Shown piece by piece: positions 7,963 through 17,669 of a DNA stretch of 43,671 nt; within the stretch, counting starts at the first letter, position 1, and the number at the start of each line of letters is the position of its first letter. The position numbers and the translations under genes are program-made. Below the pieces are notes generated by a model. The model saw only the letters and a program-made list of their open reading frames with translations, searched no databases and was not told where the DNA came from. The DNA is taken from contig JAITRJ010000038.1 in the NCBI GenBank assembly GCA_031288475.1, positions 1-43,671 of the forward strand, in the 5' to 3' direction. Origin of the DNA: Helicobacteraceae bacterium (GTDB lineage Bacteria; Campylobacterota; Campylobacteria; Campylobacterales; SZUA-545).

Positions 7963-9251
7963 ACGCAATCCTTTAACAACTCCCGAACGCACTCCTCATC
8001 GCTGAACGGATAGAGAGTATCGCCGATCTGCTGAGTTGTTTCATCTCCTTTTCCAAGTATAATCAAAATTTCATCATTTTCCATACTCGCCAATGCTTTC
8101 CTGATCGCTTCTTTGCGATCCGGCTCTATATGCAGATTGCCGTGATCGCCGCAACCCGCCGCAATATCATTTATTACAGCGAGCGGATCTTCGTTTCTTG
8201 GATTGTCGCTGGTGAGAAATATCCTGCGGGCGTATCGCGCCGCCTCGCGCCCCATCTGCGGGCGTTTGGTGCGATCCCTATCCCCGCCCGCGCCGAACAC
8301 AGCAACGAGTTTGTTCGGCTCAAGCGCCGAGAGAGCCTGCTTGATCCCGTCCGCCGTGTGCGCGAAATCGACAATGACCAGCGGCTTTTCGCTTACGATC
8401 TGCATACGCCCCTTTACGCCACCGAAGTTTTCAATACAGCCGCATATATCTTGCAGCGATCGGTTGGTAAGCAGCTTCACTGCCGCCGCCGCAGCTAAAA
8501 TGTTGTAGAGGTTGAAATAACCGATCAGCGTCGAGTGAAAAACTCCTCTTTCCTCCGCGAAAGCAATCACGCCGCTTACCGTTCCATGTCTTGAGTAGGC
8601 CTCCAGCGTAAAGGTGGCGTTTTGATCTATCGCGTAGGTACGGGCATTCTGAATGTTAAACCGGACATTTGGATCGTCCTTGTTTATAAGTTTGAGCGCG
8701 CCATCGGCAAAGAAGCTGTTCTTTACATCGCGATAGCTCTCAAAGCTCCTGTGAAAATCCAGATGATCGCCGGTGATGTTGGTATGAATCTTAAGCGCGA
8801 AGCCGATTTCTTCAAGCCGTTTCTGCGCGATCGCGTGCGAACTGACCTCAGTGATAAAAAAATCGCACCCCTCTTTCTTCGCCTGATCAATACGGGCGTA
8901 GTTATCCAGCAGCATAGGTGTCGTAAGATGTTTTTCGCCTCGTTTCTGTCCGTTGACAAATAAGCCGCGCGTTCCCTGCATAGCGGCTTTACAGCCCAGA
9001 TCAAGCATAATGGAGTAGATTAAGGCTGCGGTTGTCGTCTTGCCGTTTGTGCCGGTGATACCAACGATCGGCAGATCAATGTCAAAATGCGCCTTCAGAT
9101 CGGCGGCGTACAGTATCCCCTTCGCTCCGCGCTTTTTTGCGTCGTCAATAAATCTCTGAGAGTACCAATCCACGACAAACGCCGTATTCTCCGTTACTTC
9201 TCGTGAATCTGCGGTGATGAATCCGTATGGCGCGTTAGCGCTGTAAAGCAC
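7956..9251 (-). CDS. murE: UDP-N-acetylmuramyl-tripeptide synthetase (meso-diaminopimelate adding)
   Basis: Cytoplasmic ATP-dependent ligase adding the third stem-peptide residue to UDP-MurNAc-L-Ala-D-Glu. The 431 residues include the P-loop GTNGKTT (67-73), the SSH-containing central domain, the lysine likely to be carbamoylated (K177 in DVKNSFF) and the DNPR signature (349-352) that marks meso-diaminopimelate rather than lysine specificity. It is shorter at the N-terminus than E. coli MurE (495 residues), as is usual in Campylobacterota. Start is GTG with AAGGAAGA upstream, overlapping the upstream hypothetical gene by 17 bases. Downstream it overlaps panD. Confidence 0.94.
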   Translation of the reverse strand: MLYSANAPYGFITADSREVTENTAFVVDWYSQRFIDDAKKRGAKGILYAADLKAHFDIDLPIVGITGTNGKTTTAALIYSIMLDLGCKAAMQGTRGLFVNGQKRGEKHLTTPMLLDNYARIDQAKKEGCDFFITEVSSHAIAQKRLEEIGFALKIHTNITGDHLDFHRSFESYRDVKNSFFADGALKLINKDDPNVRFNIQNARTYAIDQNATFTLEAYSRHGTVSGVIAFAEERGVFHSTLIGYFNLYNILAAAAAVKLLTNRSLQDICGCIENFGGVKGRMQIVSEKPLVIVDFAHTADGIKQALSALEPNKLVAVFGAGGDRDRTKRPQMGREAARYARRIFLTSDNPRNEDPLAVINDIAAGCGDHGNLHIEPDRKEAIRKALASMENDEILIILGKGDETTQQIGDTLYPFSDEECVRELLKDCVC

Positions 9252-9810
9252 TCTCTTCCTTCGCCTTCAGCTTATTCAGCAAAGTCCGCGTGCGTTCGTC
9301 CGCGCCCCAGAGCGGCAGCGCTTCCTCTAAATAGAAATACGCCATATCTGTATAGCCGTGTTCGATCAGTCTTTCCAAAAAATCGAGCCACTCGCTTTTG
9401 TGGGAGATAAAAACGTTTGTCGACCACACCGTCTTTTCGTAAATGGAGGAGAAGGTGTCGCTCTTTATCAGCCGCTTAAAGTCGTCATAGGCGATCCCGT
9501 CCTGCGGGTCGATCGACTCGTTTTCCGATTGCAGGGCGATCTCCTCTTTCTCCGCCGACTCTATAAGGTTTATCACCATACTTTTCGCCTCTTTTGGTCG
9601 ATCGCTGCGCAAAATCTCGTAAAGCTCAAAGATCATAAGAGCCACGTCGGGGCGTAATTTTGCATAATTGCACAGCATAATGCCAATCACCGCATCTTCG
9701 TTGTCTGGTTTTTGCGCGATCGAAAGGTTGTAATTGAGCATAGCTCTCTCAAAATCGGACGACGACAGCGCTCTCTCGGCTTTCGCAATAAAACTTTTCG
9801 CTTTTGTCAA
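9235..9810 (-). CDS. TPR-like protein of unknown function
   Basis: A 191-residue, helix-rich, acidic cytoplasmic protein. Its first 60 residues (AKAERALSSSDFERAMLNYNLSIAQKP) have the tetratricopeptide-repeat pattern, and the C-terminal part (HGYTDMAYFYLEEALPLWG) looks like another helical repeat. No catalytic motif is visible. A protein of similar size lies between murE and the nifU-like gene in Campylobacter, so it is a conserved lineage gene of unknown role. It overlaps the nifU-like gene by 4 bases (ATGA type) and murE by 17, so the three are translated as a unit. A scaffold role is only an inference from TPR repeats. Confidence 0.7.
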   Translation of the reverse strand: MTKAKSFIAKAERALSSSDFERAMLNYNLSIAQKPDNEDAVIGIMLCNYAKLRPDVALMIFELYEILRSDRPKEAKSMVINLIESAEKEEIALQSENESIDPQDGIAYDDFKRLIKSDTFSSIYEKTVWSTNVFISHKSEWLDFLERLIEHGYTDMAYFYLEEALPLWGADERTRTLLNKLKAKEESALQR

Positions 9811-10055
9811 ACGTATTCCTCTACGCGTATATCAGGGTGAATGTTCGCTTTCAGCGTGTTCTCCACCAAATATTTTAGCGTGGAGGAGCTGGAAACGCAA
9901 CCTCTGCACGCGCCCGTCAGGCGCACATAAACCACCGCTTTCTCAATTTTTACCAATTCGACATTGCCGCCATCGCGTAACAACATAGGACGCACTCCCT
10001 CCAGCAAACGCTCCACAGCGCCGATCATCTCCTCGTCCGAAAACGGAAAAAGCAT
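9807..10055 (-). CDS. NifU C-terminal-domain protein (iron-sulphur carrier)
   Basis: An 82-residue protein consisting only of the NifU C-terminal (NFU) domain, with the CxxC at C50/C53 (GACRGCVSSS), which in the family binds a bridging 4Fe-4S cluster for delivery to apoproteins. Full NifU scaffold and ferredoxin domains are absent, as in other stand-alone Nfu proteins. Such a supplier fits the many iron-sulphur subunits of the complex I operon in this window, but that link is inference. First gene of the minus-strand run towards ftsK, 12 bases after rplQ, so it could be co-transcribed with the ribosomal cluster. Confidence 0.88.
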   Translation of the reverse strand: MLFPFSDEEMIGAVERLLEGVRPMLLRDGGNVELVKIEKAVVYVRLTGACRGCVSSSSTLKYLVENTLKANIHPDIRVEEYV

Positions 10056-10067
10056 AAGGAAAGGGAT

Positions 10068-10418
10068 TTAAATAAGTGTCAGAATAGCCAGAGGCGCGCC
10101 ATCGCCGCGCCGTATTCCTGACTTCTGGATCGATACATAGCCGCCCTTGCGCTCAACATATTTCGGAGCTACTTCCGTTACCAGCTTGTGCGTTATCTCC
10201 TTTTCCTGTAAGGCGCTGAAAACCGCCCTGTGCGCATTGCTGTCGCCCTTCTTCGCCCGCGTAATCAGCTTTTCCACATAGCTTTTCAGCTCTTTCGCCT
10301 TCGGTTCAGTCGTCTCAATTTTTCCCTCGCGGATCAGGGCAATACTCATGTTTTTAAGCAGTGCTTTGCGGTGCGTAGATGTTCTGCCAAGTTTTCTATG
10401 CGCTTTTAAGTGTCTCAT
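10068..10418 (-). CDS. rplQ: 50S ribosomal protein L17
   Basis: L17, 116 residues, with the conserved start [19 protein letters not shown] and the usual central helix ([16 protein letters not shown]). The C-terminus ends at the family core without the long extension of some species. It overlaps the end of rpoA by 4 bases and is the last gene of the ribosomal cluster, the standard alpha-operon position. Confidence 0.97.
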   Translation of the reverse strand: MRHLKAHRKLGRTSTHRKALLKNMSIALIREGKIETTEPKAKELKSYVEKLITRAKKGDSNAHRAVFSALQEKEITHKLVTEVAPKYVERKGGYVSIQKSGIRRGDGAPLAILTLI

Positions 10419-11419
10419 TCTTCGCCTTTTTTTAATTCTGCAATTCTAACCCTCAACGACTCGGCCATATCGCTTGGCAGAGTTTCGCCTGCGGGATAGC
10501 CAAACTGCTCCAGCTTCTCCTTAATCTCATCAAGCGATTTCTTGCCTAGGTTTTTAACTTTGGTAAGCTCGCTTTCGTCCATCAAAACGATCTCCCCTAA
10601 AAACCGAACGCCGCTTCTTGCCAGACAGTGATGGCTTCGCGCGGAAAGACCCATATCCTCCACCTTTGTCAAAAGTGTCTTAAGATTATCATCAGCGGCG
10701 GTCGATTTCAGCGACATTGAGCTGCTCTTGATTCCAAACGAGGTGGATAGAATCTCCATCTGCTTAAAGAGAGCGGCGACGCCGCTTGCGAATACCTCGA
10801 TCGGATCCGCCTGCCCGTAGGTTGACACCTCATAGACGATCTTTTCATAGTTGGGGTTATCCTCAACAAGCATCTTTTCGGTCGTGTAGTTGACCTTTTT
10901 AATCGGCGTAAAAATTGCGTCCATCGGCAGATAGCCCTCCGGCGTAACGTCTCGGATCTCCTCGCTTGGAACATAGCCCATCCCCTTCTCCATAATGATG
11001 GAGAGTTTAAGTGCGCCATCTTCGTTAACGGTGGCGAAATGCGCCTCCGGCGTTACAACATCCACCCCTTCGGCAGTCAGATCGGCTCCAGTTATCTCTT
11101 TGGGCCCTTTAAAAGAGAGAGATAGCTCCGCGCGTTCAAGGCTGCTTTTGAAGCGGATATTTTTGAGATTCACGATGAGTCTAGCCACGTCTTCCACTAC
11201 CCCACGCACGCTGTCAAACTCATGAACGGCGCCCTCAATTTTGATCGCGGTAGGAGCAAAACCGACCGTGCTGCTTAGAATCAACCGTTTGATCGGGTGC
11301 GCCAGAGTGATGGCGTAGCCCGGCTCAAACGGATATATTTCTAAAACGGCGCGATCTTTTTCGCTTTTTACAACAACAAACTCGCTAGGCACATGGGGTG
11401 CTGTCTTGATCTTTTTCAT
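10415..11419 (-). CDS. rpoA: RNA polymerase alpha subunit
   Basis: Alpha subunit, 334 residues. The N-terminal domain (about 1-235) carries the dimerisation and beta/beta-prime assembly elements, including [21 protein letters not shown]. After a linker, the C-terminal domain (about 255-320) has the helix-hairpin-helix core ([38 protein letters not shown]) that contacts UP elements and activators. It lies between rpsD and rplQ as in the alpha operon. Confidence 0.97.
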   Translation of the reverse strand: MKKIKTAPHVPSEFVVVKSEKDRAVLEIYPFEPGYAITLAHPIKRLILSSTVGFAPTAIKIEGAVHEFDSVRGVVEDVARLIVNLKNIRFKSSLERAELSLSFKGPKEITGADLTAEGVDVVTPEAHFATVNEDGALKLSIIMEKGMGYVPSEEIRDVTPEGYLPMDAIFTPIKKVNYTTEKMLVEDNPNYEKIVYEVSTYGQADPIEVFASGVAALFKQMEILSTSFGIKSSSMSLKSTAADDNLKTLLTKVEDMGLSARSHHCLARSGVRFLGEIVLMDESELTKVKNLGKKSLDEIKEKLEQFGYPAGETLPSDMAESLRVRIAELKKGEE

Positions 11420-11436
11420 AATCGTCCCATCGTTTT

Positions 11437-12063
11437 TTATTTAGAGTACAACTCAATGATCAGCCGCTCTTCGATCGGTACGTTTAACTCGTCTCGATCG
11501 GGGAAGCGAGTAAAGACTCCTTCGGCTTTCTCTCTATCCACGTCAACCCACGCAGCAATACCGGTCTGGTTTGTCAATTCCAGCGAGCGTTTGACCTGCT
11601 CGTTGCCCTTCATCTTCTCTTTCAGCGAGATCTTCGACCCAGCCTTGATCAGCGCGGATGGGATATTCAGCGTCTCTCCATTGACAAGGATATGCCCATG
11701 AGAGACAAGCTGCCTTGCCAAACGGCGCGTTGTGGCAAAGCCCATTCGGTAAACAACGTTGTCCAGCCTCTGCTCCAGCAAACGCATAAAGTTTTCGCCT
11801 GTGTTGCCAGCCAAACGGCTTGCCTCCCTATAGGCTCTCACGCACTGCTTTTCACTGATGCCGTACATATAGCGCGCTTTCTGCTTCTCGCGCAGTTGCG
11901 TGCCGTACTCGCTCAGCTTGCTGCGGCGCTGTCCATGCTGTCCCGGCGCAAACGGACGTTTCTCCAGCGCGCTCTTGCCCGCAAGCCGACGCTCGCCTTT
12001 TAAGTTAAGACTGACGCCTAGCCTTCTTTCTATTTTCTCAACAGGTCCTATGTATCGCGCCAT
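11437..12063 (-). CDS. rpsD: 30S ribosomal protein S4
   Basis: S4, 208 residues, starting [16 protein letters not shown]. The frame continues 11 codons further upstream, but I choose the ATG at 12061-12063 because it matches the family start and lies 2 bases after the rpsK stop. The RNA-binding S4 domain is clear ([19 protein letters not shown], then [11 protein letters not shown]). There are no N-terminal zinc-binding cysteines, so this is the C-minus form. S4 initiates small-subunit assembly and in many bacteria represses the alpha operon; no operator is identified here. Confidence 0.96.
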   Translation of the reverse strand: MARYIGPVEKIERRLGVSLNLKGERRLAGKSALEKRPFAPGQHGQRRSKLSEYGTQLREKQKARYMYGISEKQCVRAYREASRLAGNTGENFMRLLEQRLDNVVYRMGFATTRRLARQLVSHGHILVNGETLNIPSALIKAGSKISLKEKMKGNEQVKRSLELTNQTGIAAWVDVDREKAEGVFTRFPDRDELNVPIEERLIIELYSK

Positions 12064-12065
12064 CT

Positions 12066-12464
12066 TTACACCCTCCTTCGTTTCGGAGGTCTGCATCCGT
12101 TGTGCGGCAGAGGCGTTACGTCTTTGAGGCTTGTTACCTTTATTCCCTCTGCCGCACCGACCGATTTAATTGCCGTCTCTCTGCCGCCGCCCGGTCCTTG
12201 AACGCGTATGGCAAGCTCTTTGATGCCGCTCTCTTTCGCCTTTGAAAGCGCAGCCTCAACCGCCTGCTGCGCTGCATACGGCGTTGATTTCTTGCTGCCT
12301 TTAAAGCCTAAACTGCCGGCTGTCGTCCAGCATATCACATTGCCCATCTCGTCTGTGATGGTAACGGTGGTGTTGTTGAAGGAGGCGGCGATATGCACCA
12401 CCCCTTTGGCGATACTCTTTCTGATCCGCTTGCGTGTCGTAACCCGCTGTTTTGATACTGCCAT
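12066..12464 (-). CDS. rpsK: 30S ribosomal protein S11
   Basis: S11, 132 residues. The [16 protein letters not shown] segment, the GPGGGRE loop and the basic C-terminus [13 protein letters not shown] are diagnostic. It lies between rpsM (12 bases upstream) and rpsD (2 bases downstream) in the alpha-operon order. Confidence 0.97.
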   Translation of the reverse strand: MAVSKQRVTTRKRIRKSIAKGVVHIAASFNNTTVTITDEMGNVICWTTAGSLGFKGSKKSTPYAAQQAVEAALSKAKESGIKELAIRVQGPGGGRETAIKSVGAAEGIKVTSLKDVTPLPHNGCRPPKRRRV

Positions 12465-12476
12465 TCGTTCTTGTCC

Positions 12477-12848
12477 TTATGCCGTTTTTGGCTTTGCGCC
12501 GATCGTTTTGCGCTTGCCCTTCCGGGTTCTCGCGTTGGTTTTGGTGCGCTGTCCGCGAACGGGCAGTCCTTTGCGGTGGCGGATGCCGCGTGTGCTTTTT
12601 ATGTCGATCAGGTTTTTGATGTTCATTGCGATCTCTTTTCGTAAATCGCCTTCAATCATGTGATTACGCAGTTCCTTCGTAAGCGACGCGACATCGCCCT
12701 CGCTCAACTCATATACCCGCTTATCGGGCGATATTCCAGTTGCGCTCAACACTCGCAGCGCCAATGTATGCCCTACTCCGTAAATGTAAGTGAGGGCAAA
12801 CTCGATCCGCTTCTTCTTCGGCAGGTCTACGCCAGCAATACGTGCCAT
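12477..12848 (-). CDS. rpsM: 30S ribosomal protein S13
   Basis: S13, 123 residues, with the start [20 protein letters not shown] and the C-terminal [16 protein letters not shown] tail that contacts tRNA at the P site. The frame is open for 53 more codons upstream, but that part is a frame-shadow of rpmJ; the ATG at 12846-12848 lies 2 bases after the rpmJ stop and fits the family start exactly. Confidence 0.96.
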   Translation of the reverse strand: MARIAGVDLPKKKRIEFALTYIYGVGHTLALRVLSATGISPDKRVYELSEGDVASLTKELRNHMIEGDLRKEIAMNIKNLIDIKSTRGIRHRKGLPVRGQRTKTNARTRKGKRKTIGAKPKTA

Positions 12849-12850
12849 CT

Positions 12851-12964
12851 TTATCCTTGTCTCTGTTTGTGTTTTGGGTTTGCGCATATAACGCGGACAA
12901 CCCCTTTGCGTTTGATCACTTTGCAATGATCGCACATCTTCTTGATACTTGCTCTGACTTTCAT
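12851..12964 (-). CDS. rpmJ: 50S ribosomal protein L36
   Basis: A 37-residue L36, found by reading the gap between infA and rpsM. It starts [11 protein letters not shown] and ends HKQRQG, with zinc ligands C11, C14, C27 and H32 all present, so this is the zinc-binding (C-plus) form. An AAGAAGG ribosome binding site precedes the ATG. The order infA-rpmJ-rpsM-rpsK is the common one. Confidence 0.95.
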   Translation of the reverse strand: MKVRASIKKMCDHCKVIKRKGVVRVICANPKHKQRQG

Positions 12965-13031
12965 TGTTTTTTTCCTTCTTCTTAAACACCGTCAATGAAG
13001 GGCGCAATTCTAAAACAGGTTTGATTAAAAA

Positions 13032-13250
13032 CTACTTATACCTGTATGTGATCCTGCCCTTGTCCAAACTGTAGGGCGTTAATTCAACTTTTACCTTATC
13101 ACCCGGAAGTATCCGTATATAGTGCATACGCATCTTCCCCGCGATATGACATAAGATCACAAGCTTATTCTCTAGTTCCACACGAAACGTTGCGTTCGGC
13201 AGAGCTTCGATCACGATGCCGTCAATCTCAATCACATCATCTTTTGCCAA
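13032..13250 (-). CDS. infA: Translation initiation factor IF-1
   Basis: IF-1, 72 residues, an OB-fold protein that blocks the ribosomal A site during initiation. The family core ([19 protein letters not shown], then [20 protein letters not shown]) and the C-terminal GRITYRYK are clear. The start codon is TTG at 13248-13250, supported by AAAGGAGAA just upstream and by alignment of the next residues (AKDDVIEI) with the usual start. A 67-base gap follows before rpmJ. Confidence 0.96.
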   Translation of the reverse strand: MAKDDVIEIDGIVIEALPNATFRVELENKLVILCHIAGKMRMHYIRILPGDKVKVELTPYSLDKGRITYRYK

Positions 13251-13262
13251 TCCAATTCTCCT

Positions 13263-14024
13263 TTACGCTACGGATAAAATTTCCGCCTCTTTGCCTACGA
13301 CAGCAACCGCATGCTCGTAGTGGCTTCCGTTCAAGCCGTCTTCGCTCACAACCGACCATTTATCCGCCGAGATTCTGTATTCGCCTCTCTCTTGGCATAT
13401 CATCGGCTCTATGCAGAAGACCATTCCCTCCTTGATTTTTGGTCCCTGTTTCGGCTTACCCTCCACATAGTTCAAAATCGAAGGCTCCTCATGCGGCGAT
13501 CTGCCTATACCGTGCCCGCAGTAACCTTTCAGCGGCACAAAACCTCTCGTTCTGATCGAGCGCTCCAGCGTTTCGCTCAGCTCTTTGAAGTGCATCCCTG
13601 CTCTGATCGCCTCAATCGCCTCATAGAGCGCGTCTTTAGCGCACTCTACCAATCTAGCGTCCCGCTCGCTTATTTCCCCCACTGGAAAAGTTACCGCCGC
13701 ATCGCCGTACCAGCCGCGAAGCTCGACACCTATGTCAAGGGTAACGATATCGCCCTCTTTCAGCGGCGTCTGCGCTGGAATACCATGTATGATCACCTCG
13801 TTTACAGACGTGCATATCGCTCCGGGAAACGGAGGTTTGTAGATGCCTTTGAAAGAGGCTCTTCCGCCGTTCCCAACGATAAACCTCTCCGCTTCATCGG
13901 CGAGAAATTTTGTCGTAACGCCCGGAGCGATCATCGCACCGGTATGCTTTAAGGTACGCGCCACAAGGCGATTTGCCTCTCTTATAGCGGCAATTTCACC
14001 CATTTTGCGAAGCGCTATGCCCAT
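13263..14024 (-). CDS. map: Methionine aminopeptidase, type I
   Basis: Removes the initiator methionine from new proteins. The 253 residues contain all five metal ligands of the pita-bread fold: D97, D108, H171, E206 and E237, with the substrate-contacting H80. No N-terminal zinc finger or SH3 extension is present, so this is type Ia. I place the start at the ATG at 14022-14024, 2 bases after the secY stop, because MGIALRK resembles the family start in Helicobacter and Campylobacter; the frame is open 51 codons further upstream, inside secY. The ribosome binding site is weak, so translation may depend on coupling to secY. Confidence 0.94.
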   Translation of the reverse strand: MGIALRKMGEIAAIREANRLVARTLKHTGAMIAPGVTTKFLADEAERFIVGNGGRASFKGIYKPPFPGAICTSVNEVIIHGIPAQTPLKEGDIVTLDIGVELRGWYGDAAVTFPVGEISERDARLVECAKDALYEAIEAIRAGMHFKELSETLERSIRTRGFVPLKGYCGHGIGRSPHEEPSILNYVEGKPKQGPKIKEGMVFCIEPMICQERGEYRISADKWSVVSEDGLNGSHYEHAVAVVGKEAEILSVA

Positions 14025-14026
14025 TG

Positions 14027-15286
14027 CTACAAACCGATCGCGCTTAGCGTTTTGAAACGGCTCATATAAATCTGCGCCTCGATCTTGCGCATAGTATCCA
14101 GCGCTACCTGCACCGTAATAAGCACCGCTGTCCCACCGAAAGCAAATGGAATACCCATGCTTTTTACAAGTACCCATGGAAGCGTGGAGATGATCGCGAG
14201 ATAGATTGCGCCCGTGAGTGTCAACCGACTTGCAATCTCACCCAGATACTCCGAACTGTGCTGACCGGGTCTTACGCCTGGGATAAAGCCGCCCTGTTTC
14301 TTGAGATTTTCTGCGATATCCTTTGGATTAAACACGATCGACGTGTAGAAATACGCAAAAAAGATCACGAACACAAAAGTCAAAAGATTGAAAGTATACC
14401 CATTCGGATCGAGTATGTCACGCAGCCCTCCAAGATACCCGCTGGGAGCCGCTTGCAACACCGTAGCCGGAAACATCAGTATTGCCGATGCGAATATCGG
14501 CGGAATCACGCCGCTTAGGTTGATCTTGATCGGAATGTAATTCATCACCCTCTTGTTTTGACTTTCGATCATCACTTTGCGCGAATAGCTGATCGGCACC
14601 CTCCGCTCCGCAAGCTCCACATATATAATGGCGCCGACCGTAGCAATGACGATCGCCAACATCGCCAACAAGGCGATAAAGTTTATTTCGCCGCCGTTTA
14701 CCAAACCAATCGTGGTGTCAATGGCGCCTGGAATGCCCGCAACGATGCCGCCAAATATGATCAGGCTGGTGCCGTTGCCGACGCCGCGCTGCGTGATCTG
14801 CTCCCCAATCCACAGAAGCAGCATCGTGCCGGTCGTCATAGAGACCGACGCAAGCACGATGAATGTCATATTATCAATCATAACCGCGCTTCTGCCGTTG
14901 CTGTCAAAAGCGTTAAAACCGATCGCCACGCCAATCGACTGCACCAGAGCGATGCCAACTGTCATATAGCGGATGATCTGCATATACTTCTGCATACCGT
15001 CACGCTCCTTTTTCAGTCTGCCCAGATCAGGATAGGCTGCCCCCAGCAGTTCCATGATGATTGCCGCGGTGATGTAGGGCATAATACCCAGCGAAATGAT
15101 GCTCAATCTCTCTAGAGCGCTACCGCTGAACATATTGAGAAGTCCCAGCGCGTTTTTGGAGTTTTCCGTAAAAAGTTCCTTTACAACCTCCACGTCAACG
15201 CCGGGCGTTGGCACATAGGCAAGCACGCGGAAGACCAACAAAAACCCAAGCGTAATCAGAATCCGCGTAGCTAACTGTTTGTCCAT
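14027..15286 (-). CDS. secY: Preprotein translocase subunit SecY
   Basis: Central channel of the Sec translocase, 419 residues with ten predicted membrane helices. The plug-region pattern after the first helix (TPGVDVEVVKELF), the cytoplasmic C4 loop (VELAERRVPISYSRK) and the C5 loop (FNPKDIAENLKKQGGFIPGVRPG) are characteristic. It shares one base with the start of rplO's stop region and sits between rplO and map, without the adk gene that follows secY in many bacteria. Confidence 0.97.
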   Translation of the reverse strand: MDKQLATRILITLGFLLVFRVLAYVPTPGVDVEVVKELFTENSKNALGLLNMFSGSALERLSIISLGIMPYITAAIIMELLGAAYPDLGRLKKERDGMQKYMQIIRYMTVGIALVQSIGVAIGFNAFDSNGRSAVMIDNMTFIVLASVSMTTGTMLLLWIGEQITQRGVGNGTSLIIFGGIVAGIPGAIDTTIGLVNGGEINFIALLAMLAIVIATVGAIIYVELAERRVPISYSRKVMIESQNKRVMNYIPIKINLSGVIPPIFASAILMFPATVLQAAPSGYLGGLRDILDPNGYTFNLLTFVFVIFFAYFYTSIVFNPKDIAENLKKQGGFIPGVRPGQHSSEYLGEIASRLTLTGAIYLAIISTLPWVLVKSMGIPFAFGGTAVLITVQVALDTMRKIEAQIYMSRFKTLSAIGL

Positions 15287-15684
15287 TATTTTCTGCCCGA
15301 CGTTGTTACAAGCTCGTCTTTGATCTTAGGAGCAAGATCGCCCGCGCCCGCGCCGATTATCTTCGCTCTTTTCGCGTTCTTGGGCGCTAAGCCGGCGGCT
15401 TTAAGCGCCTCCAGCGTTATCTCCTGAAGCCCCTTCACGGCTGGAAAGCGATCAACGCTGATCGCGTACGGCTTCTCAACGCCTGAATTGAACCCTACCT
15501 TTGGAAGGCGACGATAGAGCGGTTGCTGTCCGCCTTCAAAGCCTACTTTGCGCTTGTTCCCTGCGCGTGCGCGCTGACCCTTGCTACCCCTGCCAGCCGT
15601 TTTGCCATGCCCGCTTCCCCGACCGCGCCCGATACGCTTGATGCTGCGGGAAGAACCCGCCGACGGATTTAAATTTTCCAACAT
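15286..15684 (-). CDS. rplO: 50S ribosomal protein L15
   Basis: L15, 132 residues. The Gly/Arg/Lys-rich N-terminus (residues 10-45, with GRGRGSGHGKTAGRGSKGQ) reaches into 23S rRNA, and the C-terminal globular part begins near residue 75. It directly follows rpsE with no rpmD (L30) between them, consistent with loss of L30 in Campylobacterota as I recall it. Confidence 0.96.
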   Translation of the reverse strand: MLENLNPSAGSSRSIKRIGRGRGSGHGKTAGRGSKGQRARAGNKRKVGFEGGQQPLYRRLPKVGFNSGVEKPYAISVDRFPAVKGLQEITLEALKAAGLAPKNAKRAKIIGAGAGDLAPKIKDELVTTSGRK

Positions 15685-15693
15685 AACCGCTCC

Positions 15694-16152
15694 TTATTTC
15701 TTCAGCTGTTCCAGCGCAAGGCAGGTTGCCCGCACCACATTCGCCGCGTTGTTTGATCGAAGGGATTTCGTCAGAATATCTTTTACGCCAGCCAATTCCA
15801 AAACGGGACGAACAGCGCCGCCGGCAATCAAACCGGTACCTTCGGCAGCGGGTTTGAGCAATACGATGCTGGCGTTAAACTTCGCCTGAACCTGATGCGA
15901 AATAGTAGTTTTCTTCAGATCTACCAGCACCATGTTTTTAAACGCGTCGTCTACCGCTTTGCGAACGGCGTCTGGAATCTCCTTCGCCTTCCCCACGCCG
16001 TAACCCACATGCCCTTTTTTGTCGCCGACGACAATCAGAACGCTGAAACGGAATCTGCGCCCGCCTTTTACGACTTTGGTAACACGCCCGATATTGACGA
16101 TAACTTCTTCAAAATCCTCTCTGTTTAACGCTCTTCTCTCTTCCTGACGCAT
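15694..16152 (-). CDS. rpsE: 30S ribosomal protein S5
   Basis: S5, 152 residues. The double-stranded-RNA-binding-like N-terminal part ([38 protein letters not shown]) and the C-terminal [25 protein letters not shown] are diagnostic. It starts [14 protein letters not shown], slightly longer than the Campylobacter form. It lies between rplR and rplO in spc-operon order. Confidence 0.97.
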   Translation of the reverse strand: MRQEERRALNREDFEEVIVNIGRVTKVVKGGRRFRFSVLIVVGDKKGHVGYGVGKAKEIPDAVRKAVDDAFKNMVLVDLKKTTISHQVQAKFNASIVLLKPAAEGTGLIAGGAVRPVLELAGVKDILTKSLRSNNAANVVRATCLALEQLKK

Positions 16153-16160
16153 CTTTGCCC

Positions 16161-16517
16161 TTACAGTTTAATTGCGTTTGAGCGCAAAGCGTCAGCAAAC
16201 GCGGCGATAACGCCATGATACAGATAGCCATTGCGATCAAAAACAACCTCTTTGATCTTCTTTGCCTTCAGCGATTTAGCGAACTCTTTGCCCGCCGCCT
16301 CAGCGCCCGTCTTGTTGGATCTTGCGCCTGCTTTCGCGCCATCAAATGCAGCCAATGTTACGCCTCTCGCGTCATCGACGGCTTGCGCGTAGATAAACCG
16401 ATTCGATCGAAAGATACTCACTCTGGGCTTTGCGGCGTTACCGCAAATTCTCGAACGAATAGCTGTTTTACGCTTCAGCCTTGTCTGGGTTTTTCTCTTT
16501 TGAACGTTTCTTGTCAT
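16161..16517 (-). CDS. rplR: 50S ribosomal protein L18
   Basis: L18, 118 residues, which binds 5S rRNA. The basic N-terminus with [25 protein letters not shown] and the C-terminal [22 protein letters not shown] match the family. It is 12 bases after rplF and 8 before rpsE. Confidence 0.96.
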   Translation of the reverse strand: MTRNVQKRKTQTRLKRKTAIRSRICGNAAKPRVSIFRSNRFIYAQAVDDARGVTLAAFDGAKAGARSNKTGAEAAGKEFAKSLKAKKIKEVVFDRNGYLYHGVIAAFADALRSNAIKL

Positions 16518-16529
16518 AATAACTGCCCC

Positions 16530-17069
16530 TTATTTTTTGGCTGTTTTGCCGGCTTTTTTCAGGATCGTCTCATCGGCATAGCGAACGCCTTTGCCCTTGT
16601 ATGGTTCCGGCGGCCTAAACGCACGGATTTCGGCGGCTACCTGACCCACCTTCTGTTTATCCGAGCCCTTTACCACCAATGAAACGTTCTTGTCGACCAA
16701 GATTTCAATTCCTTCCGGTATGACAAAGTTTATCGGATGCGAATAACCCAACAACAGCTCCAGCACCCTGCCTTTCACCGACGCACGATAACCAACTCCC
16801 GTAATCTCCAGCTTTTTTTCAAAGCCTTTGATAAGTCCCGTAACGATGTTGTTCGCCAGCACGCGATAGGTACCCCAGAAGGCTTTGGAACGCGCTGTGT
16901 CGTCTTTTGGAGAAAAGATTACTCTTCCTTCATCAATCGCCATATTGACGTGTCCCAGCGTATCAAGTTTCGCGGAACGCTTACCATCCTTAAACTCAAT
17001 CGTATCTCTCTCTATCTTTGCCTCAATACCCTTTGGAAGGACAATCGGCAGTTTTCCCACTCTTGACAT
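16530..17069 (-). CDS. rplF: 50S ribosomal protein L6
   Basis: L6, 179 residues, built of two repeated alpha/beta domains. The start [17 protein letters not shown] and the C-terminal signature [14 protein letters not shown] are typical. It lies between rpsH and rplR. Confidence 0.97.
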   Translation of the reverse strand: MSRVGKLPIVLPKGIEAKIERDTIEFKDGKRSAKLDTLGHVNMAIDEGRVIFSPKDDTARSKAFWGTYRVLANNIVTGLIKGFEKKLEITGVGYRASVKGRVLELLLGYSHPINFVIPEGIEILVDKNVSLVVKGSDKQKVGQVAAEIRAFRPPEPYKGKGVRYADETILKKAGKTAKK

Positions 17070-17078
17070 GCCGTCTCC

Positions 17079-17471
17079 TTACCAAACGGTGCACAGCACT
17101 TCGCCGCCCACGTTCAGGTTATGCGCGTCGTCGTTGCTTAAAACGCCCTTTGACGTGGTGATGATGATCGTGCCATAGCCGTGTTTGAATTTCTTGATCT
17201 GGCTCGCCGAGCGGTACACTCTGCGCCCTGATTTGCTGACGCGCTTGATTTCCGATATAACCGAACGCCCCGAATCGTCATACTTCAGAAATACGTCTAT
17301 ATACCGTCTGGTGTCAGCCTCGTCCGTTTTATAAGACGCGATATAGCCTTTTGCCGCCAGCACATTCAGGATCGCTTCGACGGTTTTAGAAAAAACCAGT
17401 TTGGTCGATTCTTTACGCCGCCCCGCAGCGTTTCTGATCCGCGTAATCGAATCCGCAATTACATCATTCAT
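17079..17471 (-). CDS. rpsH: 30S ribosomal protein S8
   Basis: S8, 130 residues, starting [15 protein letters not shown] and ending with the STSKG-like motif ([26 protein letters not shown]). S8 binds the central domain of 16S rRNA and in E. coli represses the spc operon at a hairpin near L5; I did not identify such a site here. Confidence 0.96.
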   Translation of the reverse strand: MNDVIADSITRIRNAAGRRKESTKLVFSKTVEAILNVLAAKGYIASYKTDEADTRRYIDVFLKYDDSGRSVISEIKRVSKSGRRVYRSASQIKKFKHGYGTIIITTSKGVLSNDDAHNLNVGGEVLCTVW

Positions 17472-17480
17472 ATTCTTCCC

Positions 17481-17666
17481 TTACCAACTTGCTTTTCTGA
17501 CGCCCGGAAGCAGTCCCTCGTTCGCCATCTTGCGAAGACATACGCGGCATATGCCAAAATCGCGATAAACGGACTTAGGTCTGCCGCATATCTGACAGCG
17601 GGTATAGCCTCTAACGGCGAATTTCGGCTTACGCAACGCCTTAACGATGATCGATTTCTTTGCCAT
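17481..17666 (-). CDS. rpsZ: 30S ribosomal protein S14, zinc-binding type
   Basis: Short S14 (61 residues) with two CxxC pairs, C24/C27 and C40/C43, forming the zinc ribbon. This is the C-plus form often named rpsZ or rpsN type Z; the long zinc-free form of E. coli is about 100 residues. It sits between rplE and rpsH. Confidence 0.96.
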   Translation of the reverse strand: MAKKSIIVKALRKPKFAVRGYTRCQICGRPKSVYRDFGICRVCLRKMANEGLLPGVRKASW

Positions 17667-17669
17667 TTA

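Noticed and set aside
13263-14177. Longer form of methionine aminopeptidase starting inside secY
   Set aside because: The extra 51 residues overlap secY and are not conserved; the ATG at 14022-14024 matches the family start.
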